Below are positions 38,086-48,997 of a stretch of DNA of 64,000 nt, in pieces. The number at the start of each line of letters is the position of its first letter. The stretch's first letter is position 1. Under the pieces are notes generated by a model, which was not told the origin of the DNA, did not search any database, and was given only the letters and a program-made list of their open reading frames with translations. The position numbers and the translations under genes are program-made. This DNA is from Linnemannia hyalina (lineage: Eukaryota; Mortierellomycota; Mortierellomycetes; Mortierellales; Mortierellaceae): positions 372,001 to 436,000 of the forward strand of contig JAHRHY010000018.1 of the NCBI GenBank assembly GCA_019671135.1, given 5' to 3'.

Positions 38086-40311
38086 GGTAGATGGCGCTGT
38101 CGTCGTTAGCTGTGGTCTCTCAAAGGATGGAACTTAATGGGGAGAATGAAGGATGCAGATAACCAAGCTTTGCGTGGTTGTCAAACGACGAGCGGGAAGA
38201 GAGGAACTAGGGTGAGAGGAGGGGAAAGGAGGAGAGTCCTGGGTGGAAGAAGAAAAAAAGCTGATGCAGGGGAAGAGTGCATGTTATATACTCTTTTTTT
38301 CCCCCTCTGCTGTCCCACCAAACAAGCCATTGCACCAACCAACGCAGGGTTGTTGTTGAAAGGTGAATGTATGTCGATCTCTCCCCGAGGCGCTCATCTT
38401 TTTTTCGGTACGTTTATGTGTATTGAGTAGAGCAGGATTGGGGTATATAATGGGGGATCTCATAAACATCAAGGTGACTTAGTGCTAATGTGCGAGGCGA
38501 CAAATAGGCAACCTTATCTGATCCGAGGATATTCTAGAACAGGCGGGCATTAGTTATCAGATTGAAGTACTAAGGAGGAGGATTGGTTTCTGAGTGGTTC
38601 ACTGTTGGAAAGGAGCTACAGTAGTAGCCCCAGTCGGCTATATAAGGGAGACATGTACGCAACAGGCAAGCGGAGTAAAAAGGGTAAGAGCAAGAGGGTG
38701 TTAGAGTTTTGAAGGAAAGGAGAGGAGTGAGACTAAGAAAGTACGGCGTGAGGAAGATGGGCGAAACCATATACTTTTGCCCCTGAAGAAGCCTTCTTCT
38801 TGTCCTTCTCTCAAAAGGGAAAGCGGACTTTGCTGTAGATGAGGTACAGACCAAGGTTTTGCTTTCTTTTTCGTGTTCTTTTCTTTTTTCGCGCTAGTCC
38901 ACTCTACATTGTGGAATGGGTCATCCGATGGCGACAAAAATAAGGTCTCTCTTGTTCTCAGCAGAGTTCCCCCAGACCTTTCGCTTATTGAAAAAAAAGA
39001 GATCTTCAACCAAACAGCTTTAGCTCATCTCTCTCCGAGTCATGTACAGTACCAACACGTCTTCCCCCAATAGTCGGCTAGGACGCGCAGGATAAACTAT
39101 GGTCTTGCAGAAATAATATTTATCAGAAACCGATGTACATGTACCTTGCAAATGACAGATCGAAGGCGAGGAACACTCCCCGAGAGTAGGCCCGGGATTG
39201 ATAGTCTAGAAGGGAGGTTGGTTGACACAGCGCCTCACTGTATCCTTTTGACCTTGTTCACAACGATGAAAAATAAGAATAAGAATGCATACATTTATAT
39301 ACAGACCCGAGATCTCTTTGATATGTTGCTCAGTGTTCCCAAGTCCACAAGATACTTCTTATTCTCCATGGCCAGTCTAACAACAAAGACCTGCCTTTAA
39401 GAGGTGAGGAGTAGAGGATATTGACAGGTTCTTCCTTTTTCTCGCGCCTGTGGTTCCTTAATTTGGCGTAAGCTGTTTTTATGTTTGGCCAGACTGCCAT
39501 TCCGAAGAGAATGAGGGTCAAGAAGAGACGAGTGAGAATGACACCATTTCGCTTTCGTTTTCTTCTCCAGTGTCCACACGATCTTGAGAAATAGCGACCT
39601 CTTGCTGTTGCTGTTGGGTATTGGCGACAAAGGCGAGGTATGAATTGGCATGCTTCATACACAACAAGTAAAAAAAAACTTGTTAAGGCCATTCTCTACA
39701 ACACACCGTCCCGAGAAACAGGTATAGAGCGATGGGCGATAAACAAGAGAGCCAGCGAAATGTTAATGTCGACTGGACTGTCTGCAAAAGGAAAAGAGGA
39801 ACACTTGGGATAGAAATTGGTAGTCCTTCCTGCAGCCAAAGATGATCGACGACCAATAGAAGGTCAGTCCCCATCCACTCAGGCACCATCACAATTTGTT
39901 TATTTTACTCTGAGGAGAATAATCTGATCAAACATAAATCCTGAAGAATCAATTGAAAGGCAACAGTCACTCTCTTTTACCCCTCTTGCAGTTCAAATGG
40001 ACTGTGTGAAGGGCAATTGCAACATACAAAGCAAAGAAGAAAAGAAAAGGAGTAAAACGGTATAAAGACGCCAGAGTGGCAACTGACAGAAAGGAAGGGC
40101 GGATGGATTGGAACACACACGTACACAAGCCCCAAGTACGTTCGAGAAAGAAAAAAAAAACATGTTCGTCATTTGCTACAAAAGGAAAAGAAGAGCGTCT
40201 GGACATCAAGACCCTTTTTTTATTATTTTGACGTTCTGACTTTTTTTCCTTTCTTTCTGTGACCCCCTCTCGACGCATACTTTAGATCAACATCCTCCCT
40301 CTTCCTTCACC
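38086..40311. other. Spacer of 2.2 kb
   Basis: This region holds the promoters of the MFS gene (left) and of the methyltransferase gene (right). A 120-codon minus-strand frame at 39330-39692 and a neighbouring one at 39683-39890 have hydrophobic segments but no recognisable family and no convincing splice partners. I do not call a gene. Confidence 0.4.
38285..38290 (-). promoter_or_regulatory. TATA-like element of MFS transporter gene
   Basis: GAGTATATAACATGC on the minus strand, 200 bases upstream of the start codon at 38085. Confidence 0.35.
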
Positions 40312-41537
40312 ATGGCGACAAAAAAGACAACAACTCCTTTTGTCAGGACACCCGCCCAACAAGAAGCCGACCGCCTCAAGCGCCTCGAACGCACCCAAAA
40401 GCGTCAACAGGAATCGTCCACTTCTTCATCAGCACCTACCACCACCTCCTCAGCATCAGGAGGAGGACATGACTTTCTGGACGGCTTCGAACAAAGCATC
40501 GGACTCTTTGGCGATTCTCAAGTCGCCAATGGCGAGGCAGGACAGATCTTTGATTACCGACAGGGGGTCCTACAGCTACATCTCGCCAATGTCGCGGGAG
40601 GGGTGGTCAAGTTCATGTCGCACTATGTCTGGAATGCGGCGTTGGTAATGGCCGAGTATGTTGAGGCTGGGGATCTTGTTGATGTTCGTGGCAAGCGAGG
40701 TACGTTCTCTCGCTGTTGTTCTGTGTAGTGTGTAAACTGGTTCCTTTTTTGTTTGTTTTCCGCTTTTCTCACGCATATTATTTTTAAAACGTAATAGTGA
40801 TTGAGTTTGGAGCAGGAGCAGCATTGCCAGGACTCCTTTGCGTAAAGCGCGGCGCCAAGTTTGCAACACTCACCGACTACCCGGACCCAGCTATCGTCCA
40901 AAACCTGGAACGCAATTGGTTTGAGAACCTTGTCGAGTCTGATCAGGACAAGAGCGCCAGGCGGATAGCAGGAACCCCCTCGTTCGATACAGAGACGTAC
41001 AAGGAGATTGTCACGCCGGCACCGTTTGTCAAGGGATCAAGGCGAGACCAGGAGGAGCAACACGTGAGATGTGCAGTCCGTGGACATGCCTGGGGAGAAA
41101 GTGTCCAGGATATGCTGGACTGTCTATCATCTTCGACAGAGTCATCGGAAACAGGGACTGGAGAAGTCACTGACAGCAATGAGAAGAGGTACGACTGGAT
41201 TCTACTAGCAGATACGCTCTGGGTGTCAGACGGACACGCCGATCTACTCAAGTCCTGCCTTGCGGTGCTGAGAGAAGACGGACAGGGCAAGATCCTCGTC
41301 TGTTGTGGACTCCATACAGGGTACAACACTGTTCAACGATTCTTGGCTCTAGCGACTTCTCCGTTGTTTGGACTCCAGTCGAGGCTGGTTGAGATCCGGA
41401 GGGTGCCTCTCTGGGGCGAGACTAGGAGTCCTGATGAGTTGCGGAAGGAGAGTGAGTTGTTGGAGGAAGAGGATCTAGAGCAGTTTTCGGTCGAGGATCG
41501 GAATCGTACCGTCCTTGTCTACGAGCTCTGGCGTTGA
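40312..41537 (+). CDS. EFM7: EFM7/NNT1-like protein methyltransferase
   Basis: Two exons (40312-40699, 40798-41537) join in phase to 375 residues. The core is a seven-beta-strand methyltransferase of family 16. It has the pre-motif VKFMSHYVWNAALVMAEYVE, S-adenosylmethionine motif I VIEFGAGAALPGLLCV, the acidic motif II region TDYPDPAIVQNLERN, and the post-II segment YDWILLADTLWVSDGHADL. TDYPDP and the HYVWNA region are characteristic of yeast Efm7, which methylates the N-terminus and Lys3 of translation elongation factor 1A in the cytosol. The protein is longer than yeast Efm7 (261 aa). The extra length is a 50-residue Ser/Thr/Gln-rich N-terminus and an acidic insert (about residues 195-270) before motif post-II. 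Function on eEF1A is inferred from family. Confidence 0.85.
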
Positions 41538-41930
41538 TGAGGGCGACTTGTGGAAAAAAAGAAAAAGTGAGAGCAGCAGCACCGCCCCTTACTTCGCACC
41601 GCCGCAGAGAAGAGCAACATAAAAAAATTTAGGGCTGTGAGCAACCGATTATTTTGACCTTTGCTCGCTCGCTTTACATGGGATTAGTGCGAAAGAACCC
41701 CTACCCCTTAATTCAGGCACCACTCTTAAAAAATAGAACAAAAGCGTCAAAAAGATACTTTGCCACACACACAGCCCCTCCCTCCTACCCGTTCTGTATG
41801 TTATATCCATTTTATTTACATGTTCTGAACTTCTACGACTAAGAAAGATATTTACATTCAACACCGCCACTATAAACAAAAAGAAAAGAAGACTCAAAAG
41901 AGCTTGGCAGTGCGCGCGCAAATGGCTATT
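41538..41930. other. Convergent 3' spacer
   Basis: The 3' flanks of the methyltransferase gene and of the minus-strand membrane protein gene lie here. Only short frames are present; no gene is seen. Confidence 0.5.
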
Positions 41931-43361
41931 TTAGCGGGCATCGCCTTCGCTCTCTTCAGCCTTCGAGACGAGGACGTTTGGTGGCTGGTAGGGCTGCGGG
42001 ACGGGCATCGCCATCGGCAGGTTACCCGAGGGCCATGGGGTATTATGCTGTTGCTGTGGGGGGTAGAAGGATGGGGGACCTCCTACCTGCTGCTGCTGAG
42101 GGTAGCTTGAAGGCGTGCCCTGGCTGGATATGGACGAAGGTGTGCTGACATGGAACTGTGGCAAGTTCTGGTTCTGGTGGAAGACAGAAGGAGTCGGAAT
42201 GTCGTCGTCCTCATCCAATTCTTGTTTATCACCGATGTAGGCAGGGTGGTTGGGGACAATAGGCCCGGGTACATCGGTTGCAATCTCGCGGCTTCTCATC
42301 GTGGGCGAGGTATGATGACTATGGAAGGAATGGTGTTTCTGGTGTGGGGGCAGGTGGTCGTTGAACTCGTCTGAGGAAGAGGTCGAGACTGAATCCTCCG
42401 AAGAAGCAGTCGAGAGATTGGAGATGCGCTTGGCGTCAAACATGACCGAGGCCGTCGAGAACTGGGTTGGGTCAAAGACAGGGTCCAACCCGCCATTGTA
42501 AGAAGTTGCCGAAAACCGGTTGGCATTGTTGATGTTGTTCAAATCTGCGGGGCTCAATTCCAGGAGGGTCGAGAACCGGTTGGGGGCAATGAGGGATTCA
42601 CCCTCGGCGAAGCGGTCAGCATTGGCAGCCTCTTCATCCTCCTCCTCATCCTCGAGGTTGGAGCGGCTGTTGATAGGACGAGAGCCGTGCTTGTTGAGGC
42701 TAATGCTGCGGTGCAGAGAGCTCACAACGGGTGGGGGAGCAGTGACGGTTGAGGCTCGAGCGCGGATAGATCCACCGTTTCTAGAAAGCGAACGACGGGG
42801 GATAATCTCATCCTTCTGGTCATGCACATGGGGTGGGGTCACAGCATCCTCGGAGGCCAAAGAGATCTGCTGGAATTGCCCCAAGGATCCATCACGTTCA
42901 AGCTGCCGGTTCCGATGATCCGTCACCCCTTTAGCAAACGCAATAGGTGCCGACCGAACACGGGGATGAGCATTCGTAAGCTGCGAGGGGTCCTTTGATC
43001 CAGATGTAGACGTAGGGTTGGTGCCGGGGACGACGAGGGTCGAGGACGAGTTATGCTGCTGGAAGTACTTCTCGGTTTTTTCTTGATCCATAAACGTTGG
43101 GAGGAAATGTTGGAGTTGTCCGATCCGACGGGAGGCCTGGCGTTTGCGCATACAACAGTAAAAGAGCGAGAGCACAAAGACGAGAGCCAGGGTACCGACG
43201 GTTGCACCAATGATGACCGCGGGGTTTGCTGATTTAGAGTCATCGCTTCCATGGGGAGGGGTGGTAGGTGGTTCTTCGGGGGCGCGTTTGAAAAGGGAGG
43301 AGCGCTTGTTGTCGTATATTAAATCCATTGGGTCGAGAGCAAAGGCGTAGGATGGGGCCAT
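41931..43361 (-). CDS. Single-pass membrane protein with long cytoplasmic tail
   Basis: A single exon of 476 codons. The N-terminal 45 residues are short, with no clear signal peptide, and contain a Lys-Arg site (SLFKRAPEE). One membrane helix follows (PAVIIGATVGTLALVFVLSLFYCC, about residues 46-70), then a basic stop-transfer MRKRQASRR. The remaining 400 residues are disordered, Ser/Pro/Asn-rich, and carry several basic-Ser motifs (RRSLSR, SLHRSIS, RISNLS) that look like kinase or 14-3-3 sites. They also contain an acidic run EDEEEDEEAANADR. The C-terminus is Pro/Gln-rich. This layout recalls fungal wall-stress sensors and mid2/Axl2-like adaptors, but no ectodomain is present and I assign no function. 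A TATA box lies upstream at 43683. Confidence 0.75.
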   Translation of the reverse strand: MAPSYAFALDPMDLIYDNKRSSLFKRAPEEPPTTPPHGSDDSKSANPAVIIGATVGTLALVFVLSLFYCCMRKRQASRRIGQLQHFLPTFMDQEKTEKYFQQHNSSSTLVVPGTNPTSTSGSKDPSQLTNAHPRVRSAPIAFAKGVTDHRNRQLERDGSLGQFQQISLASEDAVTPPHVHDQKDEIIPRRSLSRNGGSIRARASTVTAPPPVVSSLHRSISLNKHGSRPINSRSNLEDEEEDEEAANADRFAEGESLIAPNRFSTLLELSPADLNNINNANRFSATSYNGGLDPVFDPTQFSTASVMFDAKRISNLSTASSEDSVSTSSSDEFNDHLPPHQKHHSFHSHHTSPTMRSREIATDVPGPIVPNHPAYIGDKQELDEDDDIPTPSVFHQNQNLPQFHVSTPSSISSQGTPSSYPQQQQVGGPPSFYPPQQQHNTPWPSGNLPMAMPVPQPYQPPNVLVSKAEESEGDAR

Positions 43362-43682
43362 ATCTTTTTTGTGGATGTGTAAGTGTTATTGAGGGCAGGG
43401 ATGTGCGCTCAGGAGAGAGGGAGATTTGGGGGTGGTGCTCAGGAAGGTCGCTGAGGGTGGGGACAGGGCAATGTTGAGACGATTGGATGGAGAGGAGAGG
43501 GTTGCAGCGACTAGCTTCTTTTTCAGGGTCGTCGATTGTGAGTAAAGAGAGAGGAGAGGGAAGGGCAAGGAAGCGATGGACGAGTAAAAGCTGAAATTGA
43601 GTCGAGAACAAAAGTGAAAGAAAGAAGAACAGAGAAAGAAGAAGAAGAAAGAAGAGTGAAAGGGGGATGTCATGTCGCTGGC

Positions 43683-43690
43683 TATATATA
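43683..43690 (-). promoter_or_regulatory. TATA box of single-pass membrane protein gene
   Basis: GTTATATATAGCC on the minus strand, 322 bases upstream of the start codon at 43361, with a CT/TTC-rich leader in between. Confidence 0.45.
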
Positions 43691-44861
43691 ACAACGTCGC
43701 GTCCCTATGATGCAGTTGATGATTTGTCCCGCCCATTCATTCTTTACATTTTACGCCCCTGGGTTGGTTAGGCACGATGGGATGGGATGAATGGGTCATT
43801 CAATTGGCGAACACTTAGTGAACTGTATCTGTTTGTATGTGGGCAATGCAAAAGAAGGTCGGGGGAGAAGGAGAAGGCATGACATGACCTGGAGAAGGGA
43901 GAAAGGGGGATGGTGAAAAGGGCCGACCTCAAAGAGACGAAATGTATCCTCCGCAAAGGCAAGAACAACAACAAAAAAAGGGTCAACACCGCTCAAATAC
44001 GGCTATGTTGTCAATAGCACGCAACACCTTTTGATATCTTTATTCATTCTTGAAATCGACACTTCAAAAGACGTACCCTCCGCCCAGGCAATAGCCATTC
44101 GCCACTATTTGATCAACAAAACAAGCGGCTTTCCAAGCCTAGAAAAAGAGAGTTGCTTCCTTTTTTGCTCCCTGTTGCCCCGTGCCTGTGCCATTGAAAG
44201 TCCCGCAGGGTTTTTGTTTATTTATAGGGCAGTGCTGACATCTAAGGTTCACAAAAGAGCTCGTATTTTTGGCTGGCTTGGAGGATACTTTTTTCGCCGA
44301 AAAGGAACATGCGCCCAAAGTTGGAACATAGAACTCTGTGAGGGTGAACTGGACCGAAAGGGAGAGTGACTCGTGAGGGTACATGGACAATTAGCGCCAA
44401 CTTCAAGACGTATCGCTCATAGGGATGGTTAAGGGATGGCAATGGGTCGGGCACGAGTTGTCAAAGACGATATGAATGAAAGGATCTAAAAAACGAACGA
44501 CATTATTTTTAAAATCAAAGGTTGTGGTCGGTGGTGCTTTGCGTTGTTGTTGTGTGCTATTTTGGTCCGTGGTCGTTGTTTGTATGTCTGTGTTTGTACG
44601 TTTGTGTGTTTCTCTCACTGTGTGTGAGTTCGACATTGCCACCCCTTTCTCGAAAGTCAGACTTGCAGCTGATTGACTGTCCCTCTTCCCTTCCTTCTCT
44701 ACTGAATCACAACCTCCCTTTTGCATTTCTTTTACCCCCTCCTCTGTCATTCTTTGCCCTGCCTTATTTTCTCTCGTTCCTTCTGTCATTGCTTACTGTG
44801 TTCTACAAAGAATAAATTAGCAAGAATAGGGCGTGAAGGCATGTCCTGTCTATCTCATTCC

Positions 44862-45167
44862 TCACTGGGTAGTAGGGTTCAAAACTAGGTAAAAGCAATG
44901 GAGTGTCAAAAGATAACGCATGGCAAGGAGAGGAAAGAGGATGCATGGGGGATGCAGTCCATTCTTGACCACATCGTCACCTATCTGTTCCAGAGGGGAT
45001 GGGTTGTCGGAGATTGTGCTTTTGCATGGGATGGAAGAAGGTGAAGGGAAAGAGAGTGCTGGTCTGTTGTTTGCTTGTTTGTTGTTGACTTGTTGTTTTA
45101 TGCGCGTTCTTTTGCTCCAAGTCTCCAACTCGGAGTCATTTTGCTGTTTACTGTAATCTTCGCCCAT
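44862..45167 (-). CDS. Possible small protein with C-terminal membrane helix
   Basis: A 101-codon frame starts MGEDYSKQQNDSELETWSKR at 45167. It is hydrophilic and mixed in composition for 75 residues, then has one hydrophobic segment (ILFPLLAMRYLLTLHCFYLVL) near the end, as in tail-anchored proteins. No family, promoter element or splice sites support it, so this is a weak call. Confidence 0.22.
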   Translation of the reverse strand: MGEDYSKQQNDSELETWSKRTRIKQQVNNKQANNRPALSFPSPSSIPCKSTISDNPSPLEQIGDDVVKNGLHPPCILFPLLAMRYLLTLHCFYLVLNPTTQ

Positions 45168-46604
45168 GTTGGCTATAGGGGCAAGCACGCTCGTCCCCAA
45201 CGACTGTAAAAGAAGCCCTCGAATGTACAGCATACGAGGAAAACAAAGGTTACAGGTGTGGTGACGATGGGCTGGGGCGGAAAGGAGGATGGGGATAACT
45301 GACGTAGTGCCAACAGACCGTTACAGGGAGCATCCGAGTCAAAGACCAATACGATTGTCTCCTCTCTTCCGGTACCTCTCGCGACGTGTTTGAGTGGGTC
45401 TGTTGATACATTTCATACACCCAACTGCAGCAACTTTTATTGTTCTTTGTGTGTTTGGTCTCATCGACGCCAACAATCCCTTCGACGTGGGCTGCAGCAA
45501 CAAAAGAATTCTGTCTGTCTGTGTTGAGGGTGTTCTGGGTCTTCCCTTGCCATCGTCAGAGATGTAGATTGTTTTTGGCCGCCGATGGGATTATGTCACA
45601 GCGTTGGCCTGGTCTTTCAGTTTTGGCGCAGTCAGCCTTTTGAACTGGCGAACAGGGGATTCAATGGCGAAGGTTGCCTCGGAAGGGATAAAAGAGAATG
45701 TAATGTCTGGCGTAGAAAACAATAGAAACGAAATAAAAATGCAACCACTGGTTCGTGACAAAGGCAAAAAAGAAAGAGATGGTGGCGGTGCGTTTTTTTT
45801 TCGACTCTTTTGTTTTCTCGCACTTTTCTGGCTGTGCGGGGAGGAGAACAAGCGGACTTTTGTCCTTCGCAAAAAGTCGACAGTGAGTTGGATGGCGGGA
45901 AAGAATGAGAGAGTGGGCTGTGAGTGCAGAAAAGGTCGTGAGATGGTTAGAATCGACTACAATACACCACAGTAACAAAAAATGATGAAGGGGTGCTGGA
46001 TCGCGAAGAGACTGAATGACCTTCAACTCGCCCTCTCTTTCCTCCTTCTTTCTTTCTCCCTTTCTTCCTTTTCATCCCTTCTTCTCTCTCTTTTTCTCTC
46101 TCTTTTTCTCTCTCTATCAATACATCTTCCATCCTCTGAGAACCCGCAAGTGCCGGATAACAACAGCCGTCAGATCCGGACAATGCATTTCACCTTTCAA
46201 AAAAAGCAGCACCTGTTCTGAAATGCAACAGCCTGAAAGTAAAAAAGAAGTGTATGGCTCAGCTCTACTAACCAGAATGTCCTGCCTTTTTTTTCGCGCC
46301 TCCTCACAATCGCAATTAGATCGAGGAAGTGGACTATTGGGACTTTGCAGCTCTTGCTACGGCCAACCTCATCATCGATATGACTATGGAGATGGAACGA
46401 GGATATGGATGTGGCGCATCACACAGAAAAAGAACAGGAAAGAACAAAAGCAAAATGAGCTGAAGGGGTGAGCAGGCTATTTTCTTGGGAATGAAAATAC
46501 CTCATGGAGAAGTGAAGATCGTTCTTCCGGGATTGAGAAAGAAGGGCTGACACAAACATATTTTGTCATTGCATTGCACAGCGTGTCCCGAACAGGAGTT
46601 GTGA

Positions 46605-47087
46605 TGGGCTGTTGCATCACCTTGTCTTCTTGTGTGGATGAGGTTTTTTGGGGGACAAAGAGCAGCTGAAAAAATGTATTATTGTAATTGATCGTACCTG
46701 ATTTCTGTTTGTTGATCAAATCAGTGTCTCCGGAACCGATACTTGCTGATGAAGTGCTAGTGAAGGGCGAAGCGATAATGATGGCGGTCATCGCGATGGG
46801 ACCCTGAGAATGCGCGGACTCCTTTCAGGGTCGATAACGAGTTCACAAGAATATGCAACTTGGTCCGGAACGATAAAAAATAAAAATAAAAACCAAGAGA
46901 CAGGGCTATTTGCATGAAAAGTCGCATGTACCTCATTGTTGGGACTTGAGCGGTGAGAGCAATGTATGCAAAAACGCGCAATGGTTGTTCCATGGATAGC
47001 AACTCCACTCGGTAACAAAGGCCTCCGACAGCCATTACGTGTGCAGCGACTATCCAAGACAACCAGGGTGACATCGGACGAGATCAT
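46605..47087 (-). CDS. Candidate small Cys-containing protein (partial model)
   Basis: A first exon from 47087 to 46932 reads MISSDVTLVVLDSRCTRNGC..., with cysteines spaced as in a small zinc-binding knuckle (RCTRNGC, then FCIHC). It ends at a GAG|GTACATG donor in phase 0. A second exon at 46803-46698 continues in frame (GPIAMTAIIIASPFTSTSS to INKQKS) after a CTCAG acceptor and ends before GTACGATC. The next acceptor is unclear: the nearest gives an intron of only 32 bases, and a later one near 46605 gives about 90 bases and continues in a Cys-rich frame. The end of the gene is therefore not fixed. I recognise no family. Confidence 0.35.
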
Positions 47088-47300
47088 TTTTTGTATGTGA
47101 TTTACAACTTCAGCCTTTTCTTTCCTTCTTTCCCTTCTTTCCCTCCTTTTGTCTTTTCTCACTTTCATTCACCCTTTCACCCCATTCATTCCCCCGTTCA
47201 CTTTTACTCATTCACCTTCACTTTACCCCTCTCTCGTCCACAACCGATTTTCTCATTCACTCTCACACATTCGCCTCTTAACAACAAACAATAATCAACC

Positions 47301-48831
47301 ATGCCCTCCGTCGAACAAAAGTACAGCCAGTGGCGCGCAGACTACGTGCGCTCCTGGGGCGAGCTCGTCTACATCGACTACAACAAGAAGGGTGAAGTTG
47401 AGCAAAAAAACGCCATCACCTGCTCCGAAGGTATTCACAAATGGACACAAGAAAAACACAACCACTAGCCAAAAGTCGCCAGTTTGTGCACCCATTCTGT
47501 GAGCGTGGAAAAAATATTGTCCCAATGGACACAAGACTGAACTTTCTCCTTACTTGCTTTTTTCTGTGTAGCAGTTGGATACGGAATGTTGATTTCGGTA
47601 CTGATGCACAACCAACAGGACTTTGACGGCCTCGTCCGCTGGTTCCTGCACTTCAAAAACGATAACGGACTCCTTGCCTGGCAGCAGATCGACGACAAGC
47701 ATAACAGGACCTACTCCAACGCCCCCGACGGCGGTACCAACTCGGCCACCGACGGCGATATCGACGTCGCCACTGCCCTCTTCTACGCCGCTCGACTCTG
47801 GGGTCGTTCCCCCTGCGGTCGCTACGACTACCGCCAGATCGCCGTTCCACTCTGCAAGGCTATTCTTGAGCACGAGATCAACCCTTACACTTTTATGCCG
47901 ACCTTGGGTGATTGGGTCAAGATCCCAAAGCCGCAGATGGGCGCGATGGGCTACAGCGGTGGAGCGCAGTATGGCGAAGAGAGCGAGTACAAGGATGTCA
48001 CCCGGCCCTCGGATTTTATCTTATCCGGGTTCTTGACGTTTTATAACGAGGATGTGGAGCGATGTGAGGAGTGGAGGAAGGTGCTGGACAGCATCATTAT
48101 GACGGTCCAGCATCAGCTTGCGCTGAACCAAACAGGACTGATTGCTGATTTTTTGAAGCAGTCTGCGAATGGGTTCTATGAACCCTCGGCCCACAAGATC
48201 CTCGAGAGCGACAACGATAAGGTACGCCTTTTGCTATATGGAAAAACGGGACGCCGACAACCAGGGTCATGACGATGAGGGCTTTCGATGACGAATGTTA
48301 TATATGGTTCCGACGCTTTGCTGACCTTTAATTTTCTTGATGTGGTAATTAACAATGTTCACTTCTCTCCTCTTTTGGGGGTTTTCGGCATTAGGATTAC
48401 AACTGGAACTCTTGCCGTGTCCCGTAAGTTCATGTCCCCTGAACCATCAAAGCAACCACTCGCACAACATGCACACAAAGCTCATATATACTCTTCCTCT
48501 CTACAAAAATGATAGATGGCGCCTGTCAGTATACTACCTGCTCACCAGAGACCCAAGGATCCAACCCGCCCTGATGGCCCAAGCAAACTTCTTCGGATCC
48601 CTCTCAGAGATCCACGCAGGATATCACCTAAACGGCCACAAGATCTCGGACCGCTCTTACTCGGACCTGTCCTACACCGCCCCCGCATCGGTTGCCATGT
48701 GGACCATGCAACACCCTGCCCTGGGCCGTGTCCAGAACGAGATGGAAAACTTGGAGGAAGACCGATCGTATTTCGGAGACTCGATCCAGCTGCTCTGTCT
48801 CTTGCAGGCCAGGAACCCAAAAGGATATTAA
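47301..48831 (+). CDS. Glycoside hydrolase family 8 enzyme
   Basis: Four exons (47301-47430, 47572-48221, 48395-48423, 48516-48831) join in frame to 374 residues. GH8 enzymes are inverting hydrolases of chitosan, beta-1,4-glucan or xylan with an alpha6/alpha6 barrel. The catalytic acid is the Glu in AITCSEAVGYGMLISVLM. The substrate-binding region NSATDGDIDVATALFYAARLWG carries the family's ATDGD motif. Later barrel segments are visible (DFILSGFLTFY, KILESDNDKDYNWNSCRVPWRL, SDLSYTAPASVAMWTM). Unusually, the protein starts MPSVEQKYSQWRADYV with no signal peptide, so it is either cytosolic, exported in a non-classical way, or missing an upstream exon. The family is mostly bacterial, so an old transfer is possible; four spliced exons show it is established. 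Substrate is unproven. Confidence 0.88.
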
Positions 48832-48997
48832 GACAACAGACATTGACGAAAGGAAAGGACAAGTAGGAGAGAGGGGGCACTGGTTGCTCTTTTTTTTTCA
48901 CTCTACTTGCTTTTAGTGGTGCGATGCACAAAATAAAAAGCAAACGAAAATAGCAAACTGCCTGTTTTGGGGAAAGGAAAAGGGTTCAAAAATGGGT

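Larger units (their letters stand above)
43362..46604. other. Gene-poor region of 3.2 kb
   Basis: Apart from the leader and promoter at 43362-43700, I see no strong gene here. A TTTTTCTCTCTC repeat lies at 46088-46120. One weak minus-strand candidate (44862-45167) is listed separately, and the region adjoins another (46605-47087). Other open frames are short and compositionally implausible. Confidence 0.4.

Noticed and set aside
39330..39692. A 120-codon minus-strand frame with two hydrophobic segments
   Set aside because: Another frame of the same DNA looks equally protein-like (Gln-rich, acidic). There are no convincing start or splice sites, so no gene was called.
44031..44369. A 112-codon plus-strand frame starting MISLFILEID
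   Set aside because: No family and no promoter element support it, and its composition is ordinary for random frames in this region.
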